NCBI RefSeq assembly: GCF_902477725.1
Contig: NZ_CABSIF010000007.1
Coordinates: forward strand, 62,001 to 126,000
Source of the DNA: an uncultured Desulfovibrio sp.
GTDB lineage: Bacteria > Desulfobacterota > Desulfovibrionia > Desulfovibrionales > Desulfovibrionaceae
Direction: 5' to 3'
DNA: 64,000 nt
Made by a program: the position numbers and the translations under genes
In this document: piece by piece, positions 52,851 to 61,860 of the stretch
Numbering within the stretch: the stretch's first letter is position 1
Layout of the letters: every line of letters starts with the position of its first letter
The notes under the pieces: generated by a model
Database searches by the model: none
Told to the model about the DNA's origin: nothing
What the model saw: the letters and a program-made list of their open reading frames with translations, nothing else

Positions 52851-54920
52851 TTACCTGCCTTCGGGCTGTGCGCCGGACTGGATGGGAGCAGGCGCGGGTT
52901 TTTGGGCGGCAAGCAAAAATACGGGGTTCATGGCCGCCAGGTGTACATCGCCGCCAAGGCTCTTGCCTTCAGATGCGCTGATTTGCAGAATTTCGACAGG
53001 CCAGCCCAGGTCTTCAAAAAAGCGGCGGCACAGGCTGAAACTGTCCAGAAGCACACAACTGACCACCACGCGCCCCCCCACAGGCAGGCGCAGGCACACG
53101 TGCCCCAAGATGTCATCCCCGTCATCGCCGGAAAGGCCGCCACCTATAAATACCCGCTGCGGATCAGGCAGACCGGGCAGGCATTCGGGGGCTTGCCCGA
53201 GGCGTACTTCCACATTGGCCGCGCCAAAGCGGCGGCGGTTTTCCTGAATGCCCATGGCGCGCCCGGCGGAGCGTTCCACCGCGATCACGCGGCCCTCATG
53301 CGCCAGCACGGAAGCTTCAAGAGCCACAGCGCCCGAGCCGGAACCGAGATCCCACACCACATGCCCGGCTTCAATGCGCAGCAGCGCCAGAGCGGCGGCG
53401 CGCACGGGCTTTTTGCTTATGAGGCCCCGGTCAACCGCAAGCTGGTCGGCGTCAAGCCCAAGATGCGGGCGGCGGGCCGGAGCCATCGGTATCAGCACCA
53501 TTGTGCAGGCCGGGCCAAATTCGCGCCCAGCGGCATCGGCCATGCTCAGGTGGCTGACGCATTCATCGGCAGCGCCCATGCGTTCAAAAATATGGGCATC
53601 AAACCAGTCCACCCCACGGTCGAGCAGATGGCGGGCAAGCACATCGGGCGACATGCGCGCATCAGTAAGGATGCAGAGCGGGGCATTCTTACCGCAGGCC
53701 ACGTTGAGGGGGCGCAAATCATCTCGACCGTGCAGGGAGAGGCAGATAACCTTGTGCCACGGCAGGGAAAGGCGCGCGCAAGCCTGCTGCAGAGAACTGA
53801 CAGCGGGCAGCAGGCGCACGGCATCTGCCCCCATGCGGCGCACAAGGGTCGCGCCGATGCCAAAGAGCAGTGGGTCGCCGTCTGCCAGCACAAGCACACG
53901 CTCCCCTGCGGCCCGCAACTGGCTGAGCCGGGTGAGCAGCGGTTCCAGCGGCGTGGTCAGGGGCAGCAGTCGCGCCTTGAGAGCGGGGCCTGCTGCGGGT
54001 GAGGCATTCTGATCGTCTGCTGTCTGGTCATGTGCGGGCTGACCTTCTGTGGAATGCCCGTCTGCGGCACCCGTTGCTGCCAAGTTTGAGGTGTTGCTGG
54101 ATTCCAGACTACTGCCGGAAAATTCCTCCAGCAGCATGCGTCCGGCGCAGATCACATCGGCTTGTTCCGCCAGCTGGCGCTGTGCTTCGGCCAGACCAGC
54201 CAGGCCTCGCGGACGTGCGCAGTCGAGGCCCATGACCGTGATGGGTTCGGGCGCGACAGTCGTTGGCTCAAAAACAAAGAATGACTGCAACATTTCCGAC
54301 ATGGGCGGCCAGTCATCCTGCTCGGATGTGCCCGAACCGACAGGGCTGGCGGGCGTGGCTGCGCGAGTTGCGGCAATGGTAGGCGCGCTTTCGGCCTCAG
54401 GTGCGGCCTGTGTGGTATTGGCGGCAAGAGTGCTTGTAGCTGCTGTTGCAGCGGATTCGACTGCCAACTCTGCGGGTGTGGCAGGGGCTTCATCTGCGTT
54501 TTCGGGAGCGGAATCTATAAGGAGGGGGTCATCCCTGTCTGATGCGTCCGCATCTGCCGTTTCGGTATTCGTATTGTCAGCGGAAGGCAGTGCTTCATCA
54601 GCGGTAACAGGGGCTTCAATTCGTGCAGTGTCTGCGTCAGCGGCGGCATTGCACGTAGCGGTGGGCTCCGCAACGGCGCAGATATTTGGGGCAGCAGCCG
54701 GGGCGTCAGCAGAAAATTTCGGCAAGTTGGCAGCCTGCTCATCAGCCTCGGCAGCGGCCTGCGCAAGGGGCTGACCTGCAGGATGCTCGCAGGGAGTCGC
54801 CAGTGGGCCAGCGGCAAAGGCCTCGGCCGGAACTGTGTTGGCTGCGTCATCGTCCCGTGTCTGGGTGTCGGGCGTATGGGTTGGCACGGCAAAGCCGGGC
54901 AGTGAGACCTGATGTTTCAT
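52851..54920 (-). CDS. cbiET: Fused CbiE-CbiT precorrin-6B methyltransferase with long disordered N-terminal extension
   Basis: The 689-residue protein has a CbiE part from about residue 228 (PITVMGLDCARPRGL, LVLADGDPLLFGIGATL) and a CbiT part from about residue 470 (HVVWDLGSGSGAVALEAS, FIGGGLSGDDG). Both activities methylate C5 and C15 with decarboxylation. Residues 1 to about 220 are Ala/Thr/Glu/Pro/Asp-rich and lack visible domains; another low-complexity insert (about 268-306, rich in Ser, Asn, Asp, Gln) sits inside CbiE. The cause is unknown. It overlaps cbiD by 4 bases (ATGA). Confidence 0.9.
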   Translation of the reverse strand: MKHQVSLPGFAVPTHTPDTQTRDDDAANTVPAEAFAAGPLATPCEHPAGQPLAQAAAEADEQAANLPKFSADAPAAAPNICAVAEPTATCNAAADADTARIEAPVTADEALPSADNTNTETADADASDRDDPLLIDSAPENADEAPATPAELAVESAATAATSTLAANTTQAAPEAESAPTIAATRAATPASPVGSGTSEQDDWPPMSEMLQSFFVFEPTTVAPEPITVMGLDCARPRGLAGLAEAQRQLAEQADVICAGRMLLEEFSGSSLESSNTSNLAATGAADGHSTEGQPAHDQTADDQNASPAAGPALKARLLPLTTPLEPLLTRLSQLRAAGERVLVLADGDPLLFGIGATLVRRMGADAVRLLPAVSSLQQACARLSLPWHKVICLSLHGRDDLRPLNVACGKNAPLCILTDARMSPDVLARHLLDRGVDWFDAHIFERMGAADECVSHLSMADAAGREFGPACTMVLIPMAPARRPHLGLDADQLAVDRGLISKKPVRAAALALLRIEAGHVVWDLGSGSGAVALEASVLAHEGRVIAVERSAGRAMGIQENRRRFGAANVEVRLGQAPECLPGLPDPQRVFIGGGLSGDDGDDILGHVCLRLPVGGRVVVSCVLLDSFSLCRRFFEDLGWPVEILQISASEGKSLGGDVHLAAMNPVFLLAAQKPAPAPIQSGAQPEGR

Positions 54921-56236
54921 AACGCCAATAATTCCCTGCCGTCAGTGTGAAAAAGGTGCAAGCTCACGGGGCGGCCTGCAAAAAGTTGCGCTGTGCGTGC
55001 CGCCTGCTGCGCCACCCGCTTGATAGTCTCTGCCCCGGCGCTGTCTGCCAGCAGCAGTTCCAGTGCGTGAGCCGCTGTTACGCACCGGGTGATGGCATCC
55101 GCGCAGGCAGCGCCAGCCTCGCTGGCAAGCCGCCCAAGGGCCTGCATGTCCAGCGTGGAATCCTTGGCATGAGTGTACGCATGCCCTTGGGCCAGCTTGA
55201 CCAGTTTACCAAAAAAACAGCCCCAGATAATGCGTTCAAACTGCATGCTCCCCACAGCTTGCAGGGAGAACTGCGCAAAATCCGCCACCTGCACAAAGCA
55301 TCGCTCCGGCAGCTCGGGGTAGCGCTCCATAAGCAGCCGTTCAGAGCGCCTTCCCGTGGTCAGGCACGCACATTGGCAGCCTGTGGCGCGGGCCACGGCA
55401 AGCCCCTGCTCAATGGTGGCCTTCCACGCATCATGGCTGAACGGACGCACCGTGCCCTGGGTTCCCAATATGGAAATGCCGCCTTCAATGCCCAATCTGG
55501 GGTTGAAGGTCTTGTGCGCCAGCTGCGCGCCATCAGGCACGCTGACAAATACCGTCAGCCATGTGCGGCACTGGAGGGCAGCGGCATATTCCTGTTCCTG
55601 CGCTTGCAGGGCGTAGGTTATCTGCTGGCGTGGCACCGGGTTGACCGCAGCCTGACCAATGGCTACAGGCAGACCGGGCAAGGTGACGCGCCCCACCCCC
55701 GGCCCTCCCTTTATAATGATGTGGTTGGGGTATGCAACTGCCATGTCGGGGGATGCCCCCCCGGCGTTATGGGCGGGCGTATGCCGTGCCGCATCCTCGA
55801 CCTGGTTTGCAGGGCGATGCTTGGGGGGCAGCGCGCTCTCGACCACCGTGGCCGTTATGCGCGCGCCAGACGTGGCGTCAGGGTCATCGCCGCCGTCCTT
55901 GATTATGCTGGCGTGGGCAATGGCAATGATGCCCGGTGGAGGTGGATCGGCCAGCCCGCTTGCGGGGCCAGCTTCGGCAGCAGCCCATGCGGCGTCCAGT
56001 TCCGGCGCAGGGCCTGTGGCGCAGCTTTCAATGTTCAGGCGCAGCCAGCCCCGAGGCTCAGGCAGGCCATTGCTGTCCTTGCACTGATTGTGCTTGCCCT
56101 GACCACCCCCAAAAGGGGGCAGGGGCACCGGGACTGCATCCGGCGCTGTGCCCGTGCGCAACAGTTGCAGCGCGGCCAGTGCTGCCCCCGTGGCGGCGCT
56201 GCCGGTAGTGAACCCTTCCCGAAGCTTTTCGGCCAT
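54917..56236 (-). CDS. cbiD: Cobalt-precorrin-5B (C1)-methyltransferase CbiD
   Basis: The 439-residue protein starts MAEKLREGFTTGSAATGAALAAL and has IIIKGGPGVGRVTLPGL, VFVSVPDGAQLAHKTFNPRLGIEGGISILGTQG and the end YPELPERCFVQVADF region. CbiD methylates C1. Several Ala/Pro/Gly-rich inserts (about residues 35-70, 120-150) lengthen it beyond the usual 370-390. It starts 3 bases after the DapF-like gene stop. Confidence 0.94.
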   Translation of the reverse strand: MAEKLREGFTTGSAATGAALAALQLLRTGTAPDAVPVPLPPFGGGQGKHNQCKDSNGLPEPRGWLRLNIESCATGPAPELDAAWAAAEAGPASGLADPPPPGIIAIAHASIIKDGGDDPDATSGARITATVVESALPPKHRPANQVEDAARHTPAHNAGGASPDMAVAYPNHIIIKGGPGVGRVTLPGLPVAIGQAAVNPVPRQQITYALQAQEQEYAAALQCRTWLTVFVSVPDGAQLAHKTFNPRLGIEGGISILGTQGTVRPFSHDAWKATIEQGLAVARATGCQCACLTTGRRSERLLMERYPELPERCFVQVADFAQFSLQAVGSMQFERIIWGCFFGKLVKLAQGHAYTHAKDSTLDMQALGRLASEAGAACADAITRCVTAAHALELLLADSAGAETIKRVAQQAARTAQLFAGRPVSLHLFHTDGRELLAL

Positions 56237-56239
56237 GCG

Positions 56240-57190
56240 TCAGCTCAAAGTGGGGGACAAACTGGATGTCAGACCGGGAGCCGGATTTGGGGCCAACCCG
56301 GGCCGGGCGTCTGGATCGGGCAGCCAGACCTTGCCACGGGCCACAAGCGACACCGGGCCGTCTATGCCAGCCATATCAAGGCCGCCTTCGGCAAACAGCC
56401 GCACGTCCAGGGCCGAACCGCCGGGCTGCATGATGGAAAAAGATCGGCGCGTGCCTGCGTGCGCAAGGCACAGGGCCAAGGCCAAGGCCCCTGAACCGCA
56501 GGCATTCTCAAGAAATGTTGTTCCGGCATCGCGCACATGCACAAGGGGCAGCATATCCAGCAGGCCCTGGCATTCCCGCCACCAGATGACTCCCGCGGCA
56601 GGTTCGGCCTCAAGGCCGTGCTGCTGGCGTAACTGGGCGGCCACGGCATGGCAGTCATCGGGCAGGGGGTGCGTTGCCCCGCCAAGCAGCAGATGGCAGA
56701 TGCCCGGCAGGCGAACCAGATGCGCGCCTTTTTCTATAGTAGTAATGGAATATTCAGGGAGGCGCAGCAGGGCCTCCACCTGCCAGAGCGGGGCAGAGCC
56801 TCGGGTGCGCAGGCGCACAGGCGTCTGCCAGCCGGAAACCTGAATTTCATCAAAGCGGACAGGGTTTTCTGCGGGGGCAGCAGCTTCGGGCGCTCGCTCG
56901 TTGCGAGGGGCAATTCCGTCCAGCATTCCCTGTTCCGGGCCTGAATATTGGGCAGAGTATGCCAGCAAGGCCCCCACAGCGCGGCTGGCATTGACGCAAA
57001 ATTCACCGCCTGCCATACGCAGCTTGTGCTGGGGCAGGTTCACAAATCCCGCCTGTTCGCCCCCAAGCATGGAAGAATCCAGCGCCAATGACGCCAGACG
57101 CGCCTGTTCTGCCGGGCGCTGGCCAGTGTCGGGGAAAAGCAGGGTGGTGTTGCCCCCGGGGCTCCATTTGGAAAAAATAAGTGCAGGCAT
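56240..57190 (-). CDS. DapF-fold racemase/epimerase-like protein in the cobalamin operon
   Basis: The 316-residue protein has the two-cysteine arrangement of diaminopimelate-epimerase-fold racemases: Cys65 in GGEFCVNASRAVG and Cys231 in ENACGSGALALALCLAH. The start MPALIFSKWSPGGNTTLLF resembles the histidine racemase CntK of metallophore clusters, but the substrate here is unknown. It is the first gene of the cbi operon, 3 bases before cbiD. AAGGATTTTCC precedes the ATG. Could also be a true DapF paralogue. Confidence 0.65.
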   Translation of the reverse strand: MPALIFSKWSPGGNTTLLFPDTGQRPAEQARLASLALDSSMLGGEQAGFVNLPQHKLRMAGGEFCVNASRAVGALLAYSAQYSGPEQGMLDGIAPRNERAPEAAAPAENPVRFDEIQVSGWQTPVRLRTRGSAPLWQVEALLRLPEYSITTIEKGAHLVRLPGICHLLLGGATHPLPDDCHAVAAQLRQQHGLEAEPAAGVIWWRECQGLLDMLPLVHVRDAGTTFLENACGSGALALALCLAHAGTRRSFSIMQPGGSALDVRLFAEGGLDMAGIDGPVSLVARGKVWLPDPDARPGLAPNPAPGLTSSLSPTLS

Positions 57191-57505
57191 GGAAAATCCT
57201 TGGTTCTTGACAAAGTATGCCTCAGCCCCGGCGGGCTGTCCAGCGCTGGCGGCAGAGTGGGGTCAGCCGCCGGATTTTTGCTGACAAAAGGAAATAATCG
57301 GATGTACGTTGCAGTTGGACTGTGATGAAAAAGCGAAAGAGTGTTTCCTATTTACAACTTGCGGTTTTTCCTAAACGCGGGTATGTGAAAGGCAGTTGCC
57401 GTCTCCAAGGCCTATGGCTGTGAGTGAGCCGGTAACGTGGCGGGCACACCGCGATTTACTGTTGTTGACGGTAATCGACGACACTAACAACGTTTGGGAG
57501 GCAGT
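57191..57505. other. Divergent intergenic region, cbi operon and vWA gene
   Basis: About 315 bases between the two start codons. No cobalamin riboswitch (no B12-box-like GCCACTG or its complement) was found. The minus side presumably holds the cbi promoter and the plus side the vWA-OmpA promoter; neither is clear enough to mark. Confidence 0.5.
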
Positions 57506-58501
57506 ATGAAATCGTTTCGTCTTCTTGCTCTTGCGGCCGCTCTTGTTCTGAGCTACGCCGTGGCCGCTGCGGCCGCTCCAGCTTGTAACAAGAAAATTGA
57601 AAGCTTCGACTTCGTAGTGGACTATTCTGGTTCCATGATGATGAAGAACGACAGGCTCAAGCAGGACAAGATCATTGTGGCCAAAAATGTGCTCACGCGC
57701 ATCAACGCCGCTATCCCCGCTCTGAGCTACAATGGTGGCTTGCACACCATTACGCCCAACAGCGCCATTATTTCTCAGGGTCCCTGGGACCGCGCCGCCA
57801 TGGCCGCGGGTATCAAAAAGCTGCGTAGCGACTTTGATATTTTTGGTCGTATGACCAGCATGGGCACTGGCTTGCAGGCGTATGAACCCTTCATCTCCAG
57901 CATGAAGCGCGACGCCGCCCTGATTCTCGTGACCGACGGCGACAACAACCGTGGTACCGACCTCGTGCAGGTTGTGAGCCAGATGTACGCCAGCCAGCGT
58001 AACCTGGTTGTGCATGTTATCTCCCTGGCCGATACCCCCAACGGTGAAGCCACCATCAAAAAGCTCGGCGCTCTGAACTCCAACGCCATTGTGGTGCGCG
58101 GTGAAGAACTGGCCACCAGCGATGCCGCTGTTGAACGCTTTGTGCTTTCCGTGTTCTGCAAGGACGAAGACGTCATCGTGCTGCGCGGCGTGCACTTCGC
58201 TTTCAATTCCTATGCTCTTGACGGCAAGGCCATGGGCATCCTGAACGAAGCCGCCACCCTGATCAAGAACAACCCCAACAAGCGCGTTGTTCTCTCCGGC
58301 TGGACCGACTTTGTGGGTTCCGATGCTTACAACATGAAGCTTTCGCAGGAACGCGCCAGCTCCGTGAAGAACTACCTCGTGAAGCAGGGCATCCCCTCCA
58401 GCCGCATGACCGCCATTGGCCGCGGCAAGTCCTTCAAGTATGACAACAAGACCGACGAAGGTCGCGCCATGAACCGGCGCACCGAAGTGTCCTTCGAGTA
58501 A
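57506..58501 (+). CDS. Secreted vWA-OmpA fusion protein
   Basis: The 331-residue protein has a signal peptide (MKSFRLLALAAALVLSYAVA), a von Willebrand A domain with MIDAS start DYSGSM (39-44) and LILVTDGDNN, and a C-terminal OmpA-like peptidoglycan-binding domain (VHFAFNSYALDGKAMGIL, LSGWTDFVGSDAYNMKLSQERA, NRRTEVSFE). It should anchor to peptidoglycan and bind a metal-dependent partner. GGGAGGCAGT precedes the ATG at 57506. A lipoprotein gene follows after a terminator. Confidence 0.9.
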   Translation: MKSFRLLALAAALVLSYAVAAAAAPACNKKIESFDFVVDYSGSMMMKNDRLKQDKIIVAKNVLTRINAAIPALSYNGGLHTITPNSAIISQGPWDRAAMAAGIKKLRSDFDIFGRMTSMGTGLQAYEPFISSMKRDAALILVTDGDNNRGTDLVQVVSQMYASQRNLVVHVISLADTPNGEATIKKLGALNSNAIVVRGEELATSDAAVERFVLSVFCKDEDVIVLRGVHFAFNSYALDGKAMGILNEAATLIKNNPNKRVVLSGWTDFVGSDAYNMKLSQERASSVKNYLVKQGIPSSRMTAIGRGKSFKYDNKTDEGRAMNRRTEVSFE

Positions 58502-58536
58502 TCTCGGAGCGTCTTCGCGTCAGTCGAATTAAAGCA

Positions 58537-58568
58537 AAAGCCGGGTGGTGTATGCCGCCCGGCTTTTT
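58537..58568 (+). terminator. Terminator after the vWA-OmpA gene
   Basis: Stem AAAGCCGGGTGG/CCGCCCGGCTTT (one G-T pair; 58537-58548 with 58555-58566) followed by TTT. The lipoprotein gene starts 17 bases later. Confidence 0.9.
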
Positions 58569-58584
58569 ATGAGGTGCATGGCAC

Positions 58585-59166
58585 ATGCGTAAGATTCTGG
58601 CACTCATTCTCACGTTGGGGTTGACCACTGGCGGTTGCGCCTGGTTTGGCGGCTCTTCTTCCACAGATGAAGAAATAAAGCCCGCTCAGCCGCAGGAACA
58701 GACCGCAGCCCCCGAACCGGCCCCGGCCCCTGTTGCTCCTGCCAAGGACGCTAAGGGCAAGAAGGGTAAAACCAAGGCCGAAAAACCGGCTGAAGTTAAG
58801 CCCGTTGCCACCAAAAAAGGCGCGAAGACCGAAGCCCAGGTCGCCGCCGAGCTCACCATGGTGGGCAACAGGCTGGCCGCCCAGGCTGCCCGCACGGTGA
58901 TGCCTTCCAAGTCTTCCAGGGAAGTGCGCCAGGACGGCAAGGATTACGTGGGGACCTACATTGATGTGGACTCTTCCAACGTAACCACTGAATTGCGCCC
59001 CAGCCCCACTGGTCAGTACGTCGGCTTTATCCGGTATCAGGAAAGGGTAATGGATTGCCGTGGCAAGACCCGTCAGGAAGCTATGTCTACTGCTTCGTGC
59101 GAACAGGTCAAGGCCCGCAACATTAACGAGCTGATCCGTTTTGACGGTTCGACCTGGCAGTATTAG
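58585..59166 (+). CDS. Lipoprotein with Pro/Ala/Lys-rich linker
   Basis: The 193-residue protein has a lipoprotein signal with Cys18 (TTGGC). A Pro/Ala/Glu- then Lys-rich linker (about 30-80) leads to a C-terminal domain (LTMVGNRLAAQAARTVMPS, YVGTYIDVDSSNVTTELRPS, GFIRYQERVMDCRGKTRQ). Unrecognised; the position after the vWA-OmpA protein suggests a shared envelope role. A terminator follows. Confidence 0.75.
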   Translation: MRKILALILTLGLTTGGCAWFGGSSSTDEEIKPAQPQEQTAAPEPAPAPVAPAKDAKGKKGKTKAEKPAEVKPVATKKGAKTEAQVAAELTMVGNRLAAQAARTVMPSKSSREVRQDGKDYVGTYIDVDSSNVTTELRPSPTGQYVGFIRYQERVMDCRGKTRQEAMSTASCEQVKARNINELIRFDGSTWQY

Positions 59167-59266
59167 CAAAAGTAGTAACGCCGCTCTGGTTGCGCGCTGC
59201 CTGGTGCTGCGTTCTGCCGGAGCGGATGTTCCACGCTCGGTGATTTGCCGTTCGTGAAGAGATTTC

Positions 59267-59298
59267 AGCGGGGTTTCGGCCCCGCTTTTGTTTTTTTT
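59267..59298 (+). terminator. Terminator after the lipoprotein gene
   Basis: Stem AGCGGGG/CCCCGCT (59267-59273 with 59280-59286) followed by TTTGTTTTTTTT. Confidence 0.93.
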
Positions 59299-59413
59299 GA
59301 TCGTGAGCGGCGGTGCCACCGTACAGACAGAACTGCACCCGCAGGCTGGCCCTGATATGCAGAATGGACCGGGCTTTGGCCCTGGCAATACTGTCAGAAC
59401 AAAATGGGTGAAT

Positions 59414-59445
59414 GGCTCTTGCCAGTGGTGGGAGCGGCAAGAGCC
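59414..59445 (-). terminator. Hairpin just past the shikimate kinase stop
   Basis: A 10-bp perfect stem GGCTCTTGCC/GGCAAGAGCC (59414-59423 with 59436-59445) starts 3 bases past the stop. No T tract follows on the minus strand, so termination would be weak. Confidence 0.5.
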
Positions 59446-59448
59446 AGA

Positions 59449-60012
59449 TCAGGCGGCATCGCCTTTCAGAAAACCCTCGGGCAGGTGATCGCGAATCCAG
59501 CGCGCGCACTGGGCCGGATTTTTACCCTCGGCGGGGCAACGCAGGGTTGCATAATATGTATACAGGGCCTTGCGTTCGTTAAAAATATCCTCGAGCTTTT
59601 CGCCGGGGTTCATGGCAATGCCGCGTTCTGGATTGCGGGCGATGCGTTCTTCAATCAGATGAAAGGGCACATCAATATAGACGATAGGCCCAAGCGCAGC
59701 CAGATGCCGCATGGCCGCATCGCGGTAGATGACGCTGCCGCCAGTGGCTATGACCGTTCTGTTGGCCTTGATGGCGCAGATTACTTTGCCCTCGGTATCC
59801 AGAAAGGCTGCTTTGCCCAATGTGTCGGTGATGTCTTGCAGGCGTGCGCCGTAGGCGGCTTCGATCAGGTGGTCGCTGTCAACAAAAGCCCATCCCAGCT
59901 CTTGCGACAGGGCTGAACCCACAGTGGATTTACCCGCTCCGGCCATGCCTATGAGGGTTATGCAGGGGGCAGGCATCGCGGGGGCTGCTGTTAAATCCGG
60001 CTTGCTGGACAT
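59449..60012 (-). CDS. Shikimate kinase
   Basis: The 187-residue P-loop kinase has Walker A GMAGAGKST (22-30), DSDHLIEAAYGARLQDI, and VIATGGSVIYRDAAM (the GGS/GGG shikimate-binding region), then IDVPFHLIEERI. It phosphorylates shikimate in aromatic amino acid synthesis. AGGAG precedes the ATG at 60012; the frame extends upstream without family similarity. A homoserine-kinase-type or gluconate-kinase-like variant is a lesser possibility. Confidence 0.83.
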   Translation of the reverse strand: MSSKPDLTAAPAMPAPCITLIGMAGAGKSTVGSALSQELGWAFVDSDHLIEAAYGARLQDITDTLGKAAFLDTEGKVICAIKANRTVIATGGSVIYRDAAMRHLAALGPIVYIDVPFHLIEERIARNPERGIAMNPGEKLEDIFNERKALYTYYATLRCPAEGKNPAQCARWIRDHLPEGFLKGDAA

Positions 60013-60266
60013 GCGGACTCCTGAATTGCTTGAATGGAAGCGCATGGCCTCTATGCTGTCATGCGGGTGCGTACGTAAATTTCTGAAAGTAAATCGGTTA
60101 GTGGGAATGTGCCCAAGCCAGCGCTGCCTGTCAACGCCGGGCTTTGCCAACCAGCGGCTGACGGTGCGCAGGCGTTCTGCATTCTCCTCCGCGTCGGAGC
60201 TTTCTTTTTTTCGCAGGCTAAAGTTTTTTTGCTTCAAGGCCGATAAGCGCAGTAGAGGTGAGTTTT

Positions 60267-60911
60267 ATGCGCAAGTCAGTTGGTATGCTATTGCTTGCTT
60301 TTTTGGCGTTTTCCCTTTGCCGCGCTCCCGTTGCGGCCGCCGTGGAGGCCGTCCCCCTGCCGCCTCAGGTACCTGCTCACACAGCCACCGGGGCCACCAA
60401 CCTTACTGATGTGTGGCTGCACAGCGGTGGCGGGCGGCTGTATTGGAACACACTGGTGACGCCCCGGCAGATTGCGCTGGAAGGGGCGCGGTTTGTGGAT
60501 CCTGCGGCTGTACCGGAGTTGGCCATGACACCTCAGGTGGACAAAAAAACGCCCGCGCGCCAGGCAAAGCGCAAGGTCAAGGTTTCAAAGGCCGCCCCGC
60601 AGCCCGCCACATCTCCGGCACCCAAGGGGGTGGGCAAAACATCTCTTCCGGCGCCTGTCAGCAGCAGCGCCATCCCGCCGCTGAGCAATGCTGCTCCAGC
60701 GCAGGCCAAGTCTGGCGCTTCTGCTGCTGGCGCGACCAAAGCGGCCAATGCTGCGCCCGCGCCAAGTTCTGCGCCCATGCCATATTCGTCGGCAGCGGCA
60801 TCGTCTGTGGGCAGTATTGGTGGTGCTGGTAGCGGGGCTATGCCAGATGTGCCCGCACCACCGGCATTTTCAGCGGATGACGTGCTGCCGAGAGCCAACG
60901 CCCGGCCTTAA
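60267..60911 (+). CDS. Secreted Ala/Pro/Ser-rich hypothetical protein
   Basis: The 214-residue protein has a signal peptide (MRKSVGMLLLAFLAFSLCRA, cleavage near VAAA), a short folded-looking part (GATNLTDVWLHSGGGRLYWN, LVTPRQIALEGARFVDP) and a low-complexity tail of Ala, Pro, Ser and Lys. Unrecognised. GAGGTGA precedes the ATG at 60267; a GTG at 60258 is the alternative. Confidence 0.6.
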   Translation: MRKSVGMLLLAFLAFSLCRAPVAAAVEAVPLPPQVPAHTATGATNLTDVWLHSGGGRLYWNTLVTPRQIALEGARFVDPAAVPELAMTPQVDKKTPARQAKRKVKVSKAAPQPATSPAPKGVGKTSLPAPVSSSAIPPLSNAAPAQAKSGASAAGATKAANAAPAPSSAPMPYSSAAASSVGSIGGAGSGAMPDVPAPPAFSADDVLPRANARP

Positions 60912-61296
60912 CGCCTTGAGATATCGGGTATCCTGGTTCGTGATGACTGCGCACGCGAACCATGTTTGCCACACGAGCCGCCTGCGCCGCTTTGAAGTAT
61001 CCGCTAAAAAATGTGTGAAGGCGCTGAGATCAGATTTTTTTTGAGCGTGGCGCGTTTACTCTTGCGGCATGTTTGCAACAAGGGCATTGTAGTCGCGCGT
61101 CGTATGGGGAATCTGGCGCTTGACGGAGACCGTGCTGGCGTGTATGTAGCTTCTTCCATATATTTTAACGCCAGGGCAATGCTGCCCTTCCGCGCTTAAA
61201 AGCCGGGGGTAGCCCCAAAACCGCTCAGGCCCGGCGTGCCGCATCGCTCCGGTGGTCGGCCCAAGGCCCTGCCGGAAATTTTTTAAGGAGTCTGCC
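60912..61296 (+). promoter_or_regulatory. Leader of the rpmH operon with candidate promoter
   Basis: TTGACG (61120-61125), 17 bases, TATGTA (61143-61148) is a good promoter match, about 150 bases upstream of rpmH. No gene was found in the remaining 385 bases; dnaA, often near rpmH, is absent. Confidence 0.55.
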
Positions 61297-61431
61297 ATGA
61301 AAAGAACATATCAGCCGAGCAAAATCAGAAGGGCCCGCACTCACGGGTTCCGTACCCGCATGGCCACCCCGAGCGGGCGCGCCATCATCCGTCGTCGCCG
61401 CGCCAAGGGCCGTAAGGTTCTGAGCGCCTAG
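61297..61431 (+). CDS. rpmH: 50S ribosomal protein L34
   Basis: The 44-residue basic protein starts MKRTYQPSKIRRARTHGFR and ends RRRRAKGRKVLSA, the L34 signature. TAAGGAG lies 7 bases before the ATG. It heads rpmH-rnpA-yidD-yidC-khpB. Confidence 0.97.
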   Translation: MKRTYQPSKIRRARTHGFRTRMATPSGRAIIRRRRAKGRKVLSA

Positions 61432-61455
61432 CGGGGCGGGCTTGCCCCGTTCTAC

Positions 61456-61860
61456 ATGGGTATTCCCATGAATCAGAATGGTCTGCCGCAGCACCTGCGG
61501 ATACGCCGTAGGGCGGAATTCGTAGCGTGCTATGAGCGGGGCAGGCGTCTGCATACAGAGCATTTCCTTGTTTTTGTGCTGTCGGGCAATAGTCCCGGTC
61601 TAGCTGCGCGCACTGGCATGGCTGTTTCCCGCAAGGTAGGCAATGCTGTTGTGCGCAATCGCGTCAAAAGGCTGCTGAGGGAATTTTATCGCCTGCATCG
61701 CAGCGATTTGCCCAAAGAAGCTGACATCGTTACCGTTGCTAAAAAGCATGCCGGAGAGGCTGCGCTGGATTTGGCCAGCGTAGCCGCCGAGCTTTTGCCG
61801 CTGATGCGGCGCGTGGTTCGGCGAGAGCCGGGCCGTCCGGCATTGGATGGGCTGCCATGA
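61456..61860 (+). CDS. rnpA: Ribonuclease P protein component
   Basis: The 134-residue protein has the RnpA motif RTGMAVSRKVGNAVVRNRVKR followed by LLREFYRLHR, after LRIRRRAEFVACYERGRR. It assists the RNase P RNA in 5' tRNA processing. The start could be the ATG at 61456 or the next at 61468. Its stop overlaps yidD by 4 bases (ATGA). Confidence 0.95.
   Translation: MGIPMNQNGLPQHLRIRRRAEFVACYERGRRLHTEHFLVFVLSGNSPGLAARTGMAVSRKVGNAVVRNRVKRLLREFYRLHRSDLPKEADIVTVAKKHAGEAALDLASVAAELLPLMRRVVRREPGRPALDGLP

Noticed and set aside
57191..57505. Cobalamin riboswitch before the cbi operon
   Set aside because: No B12-box sequence in either orientation.
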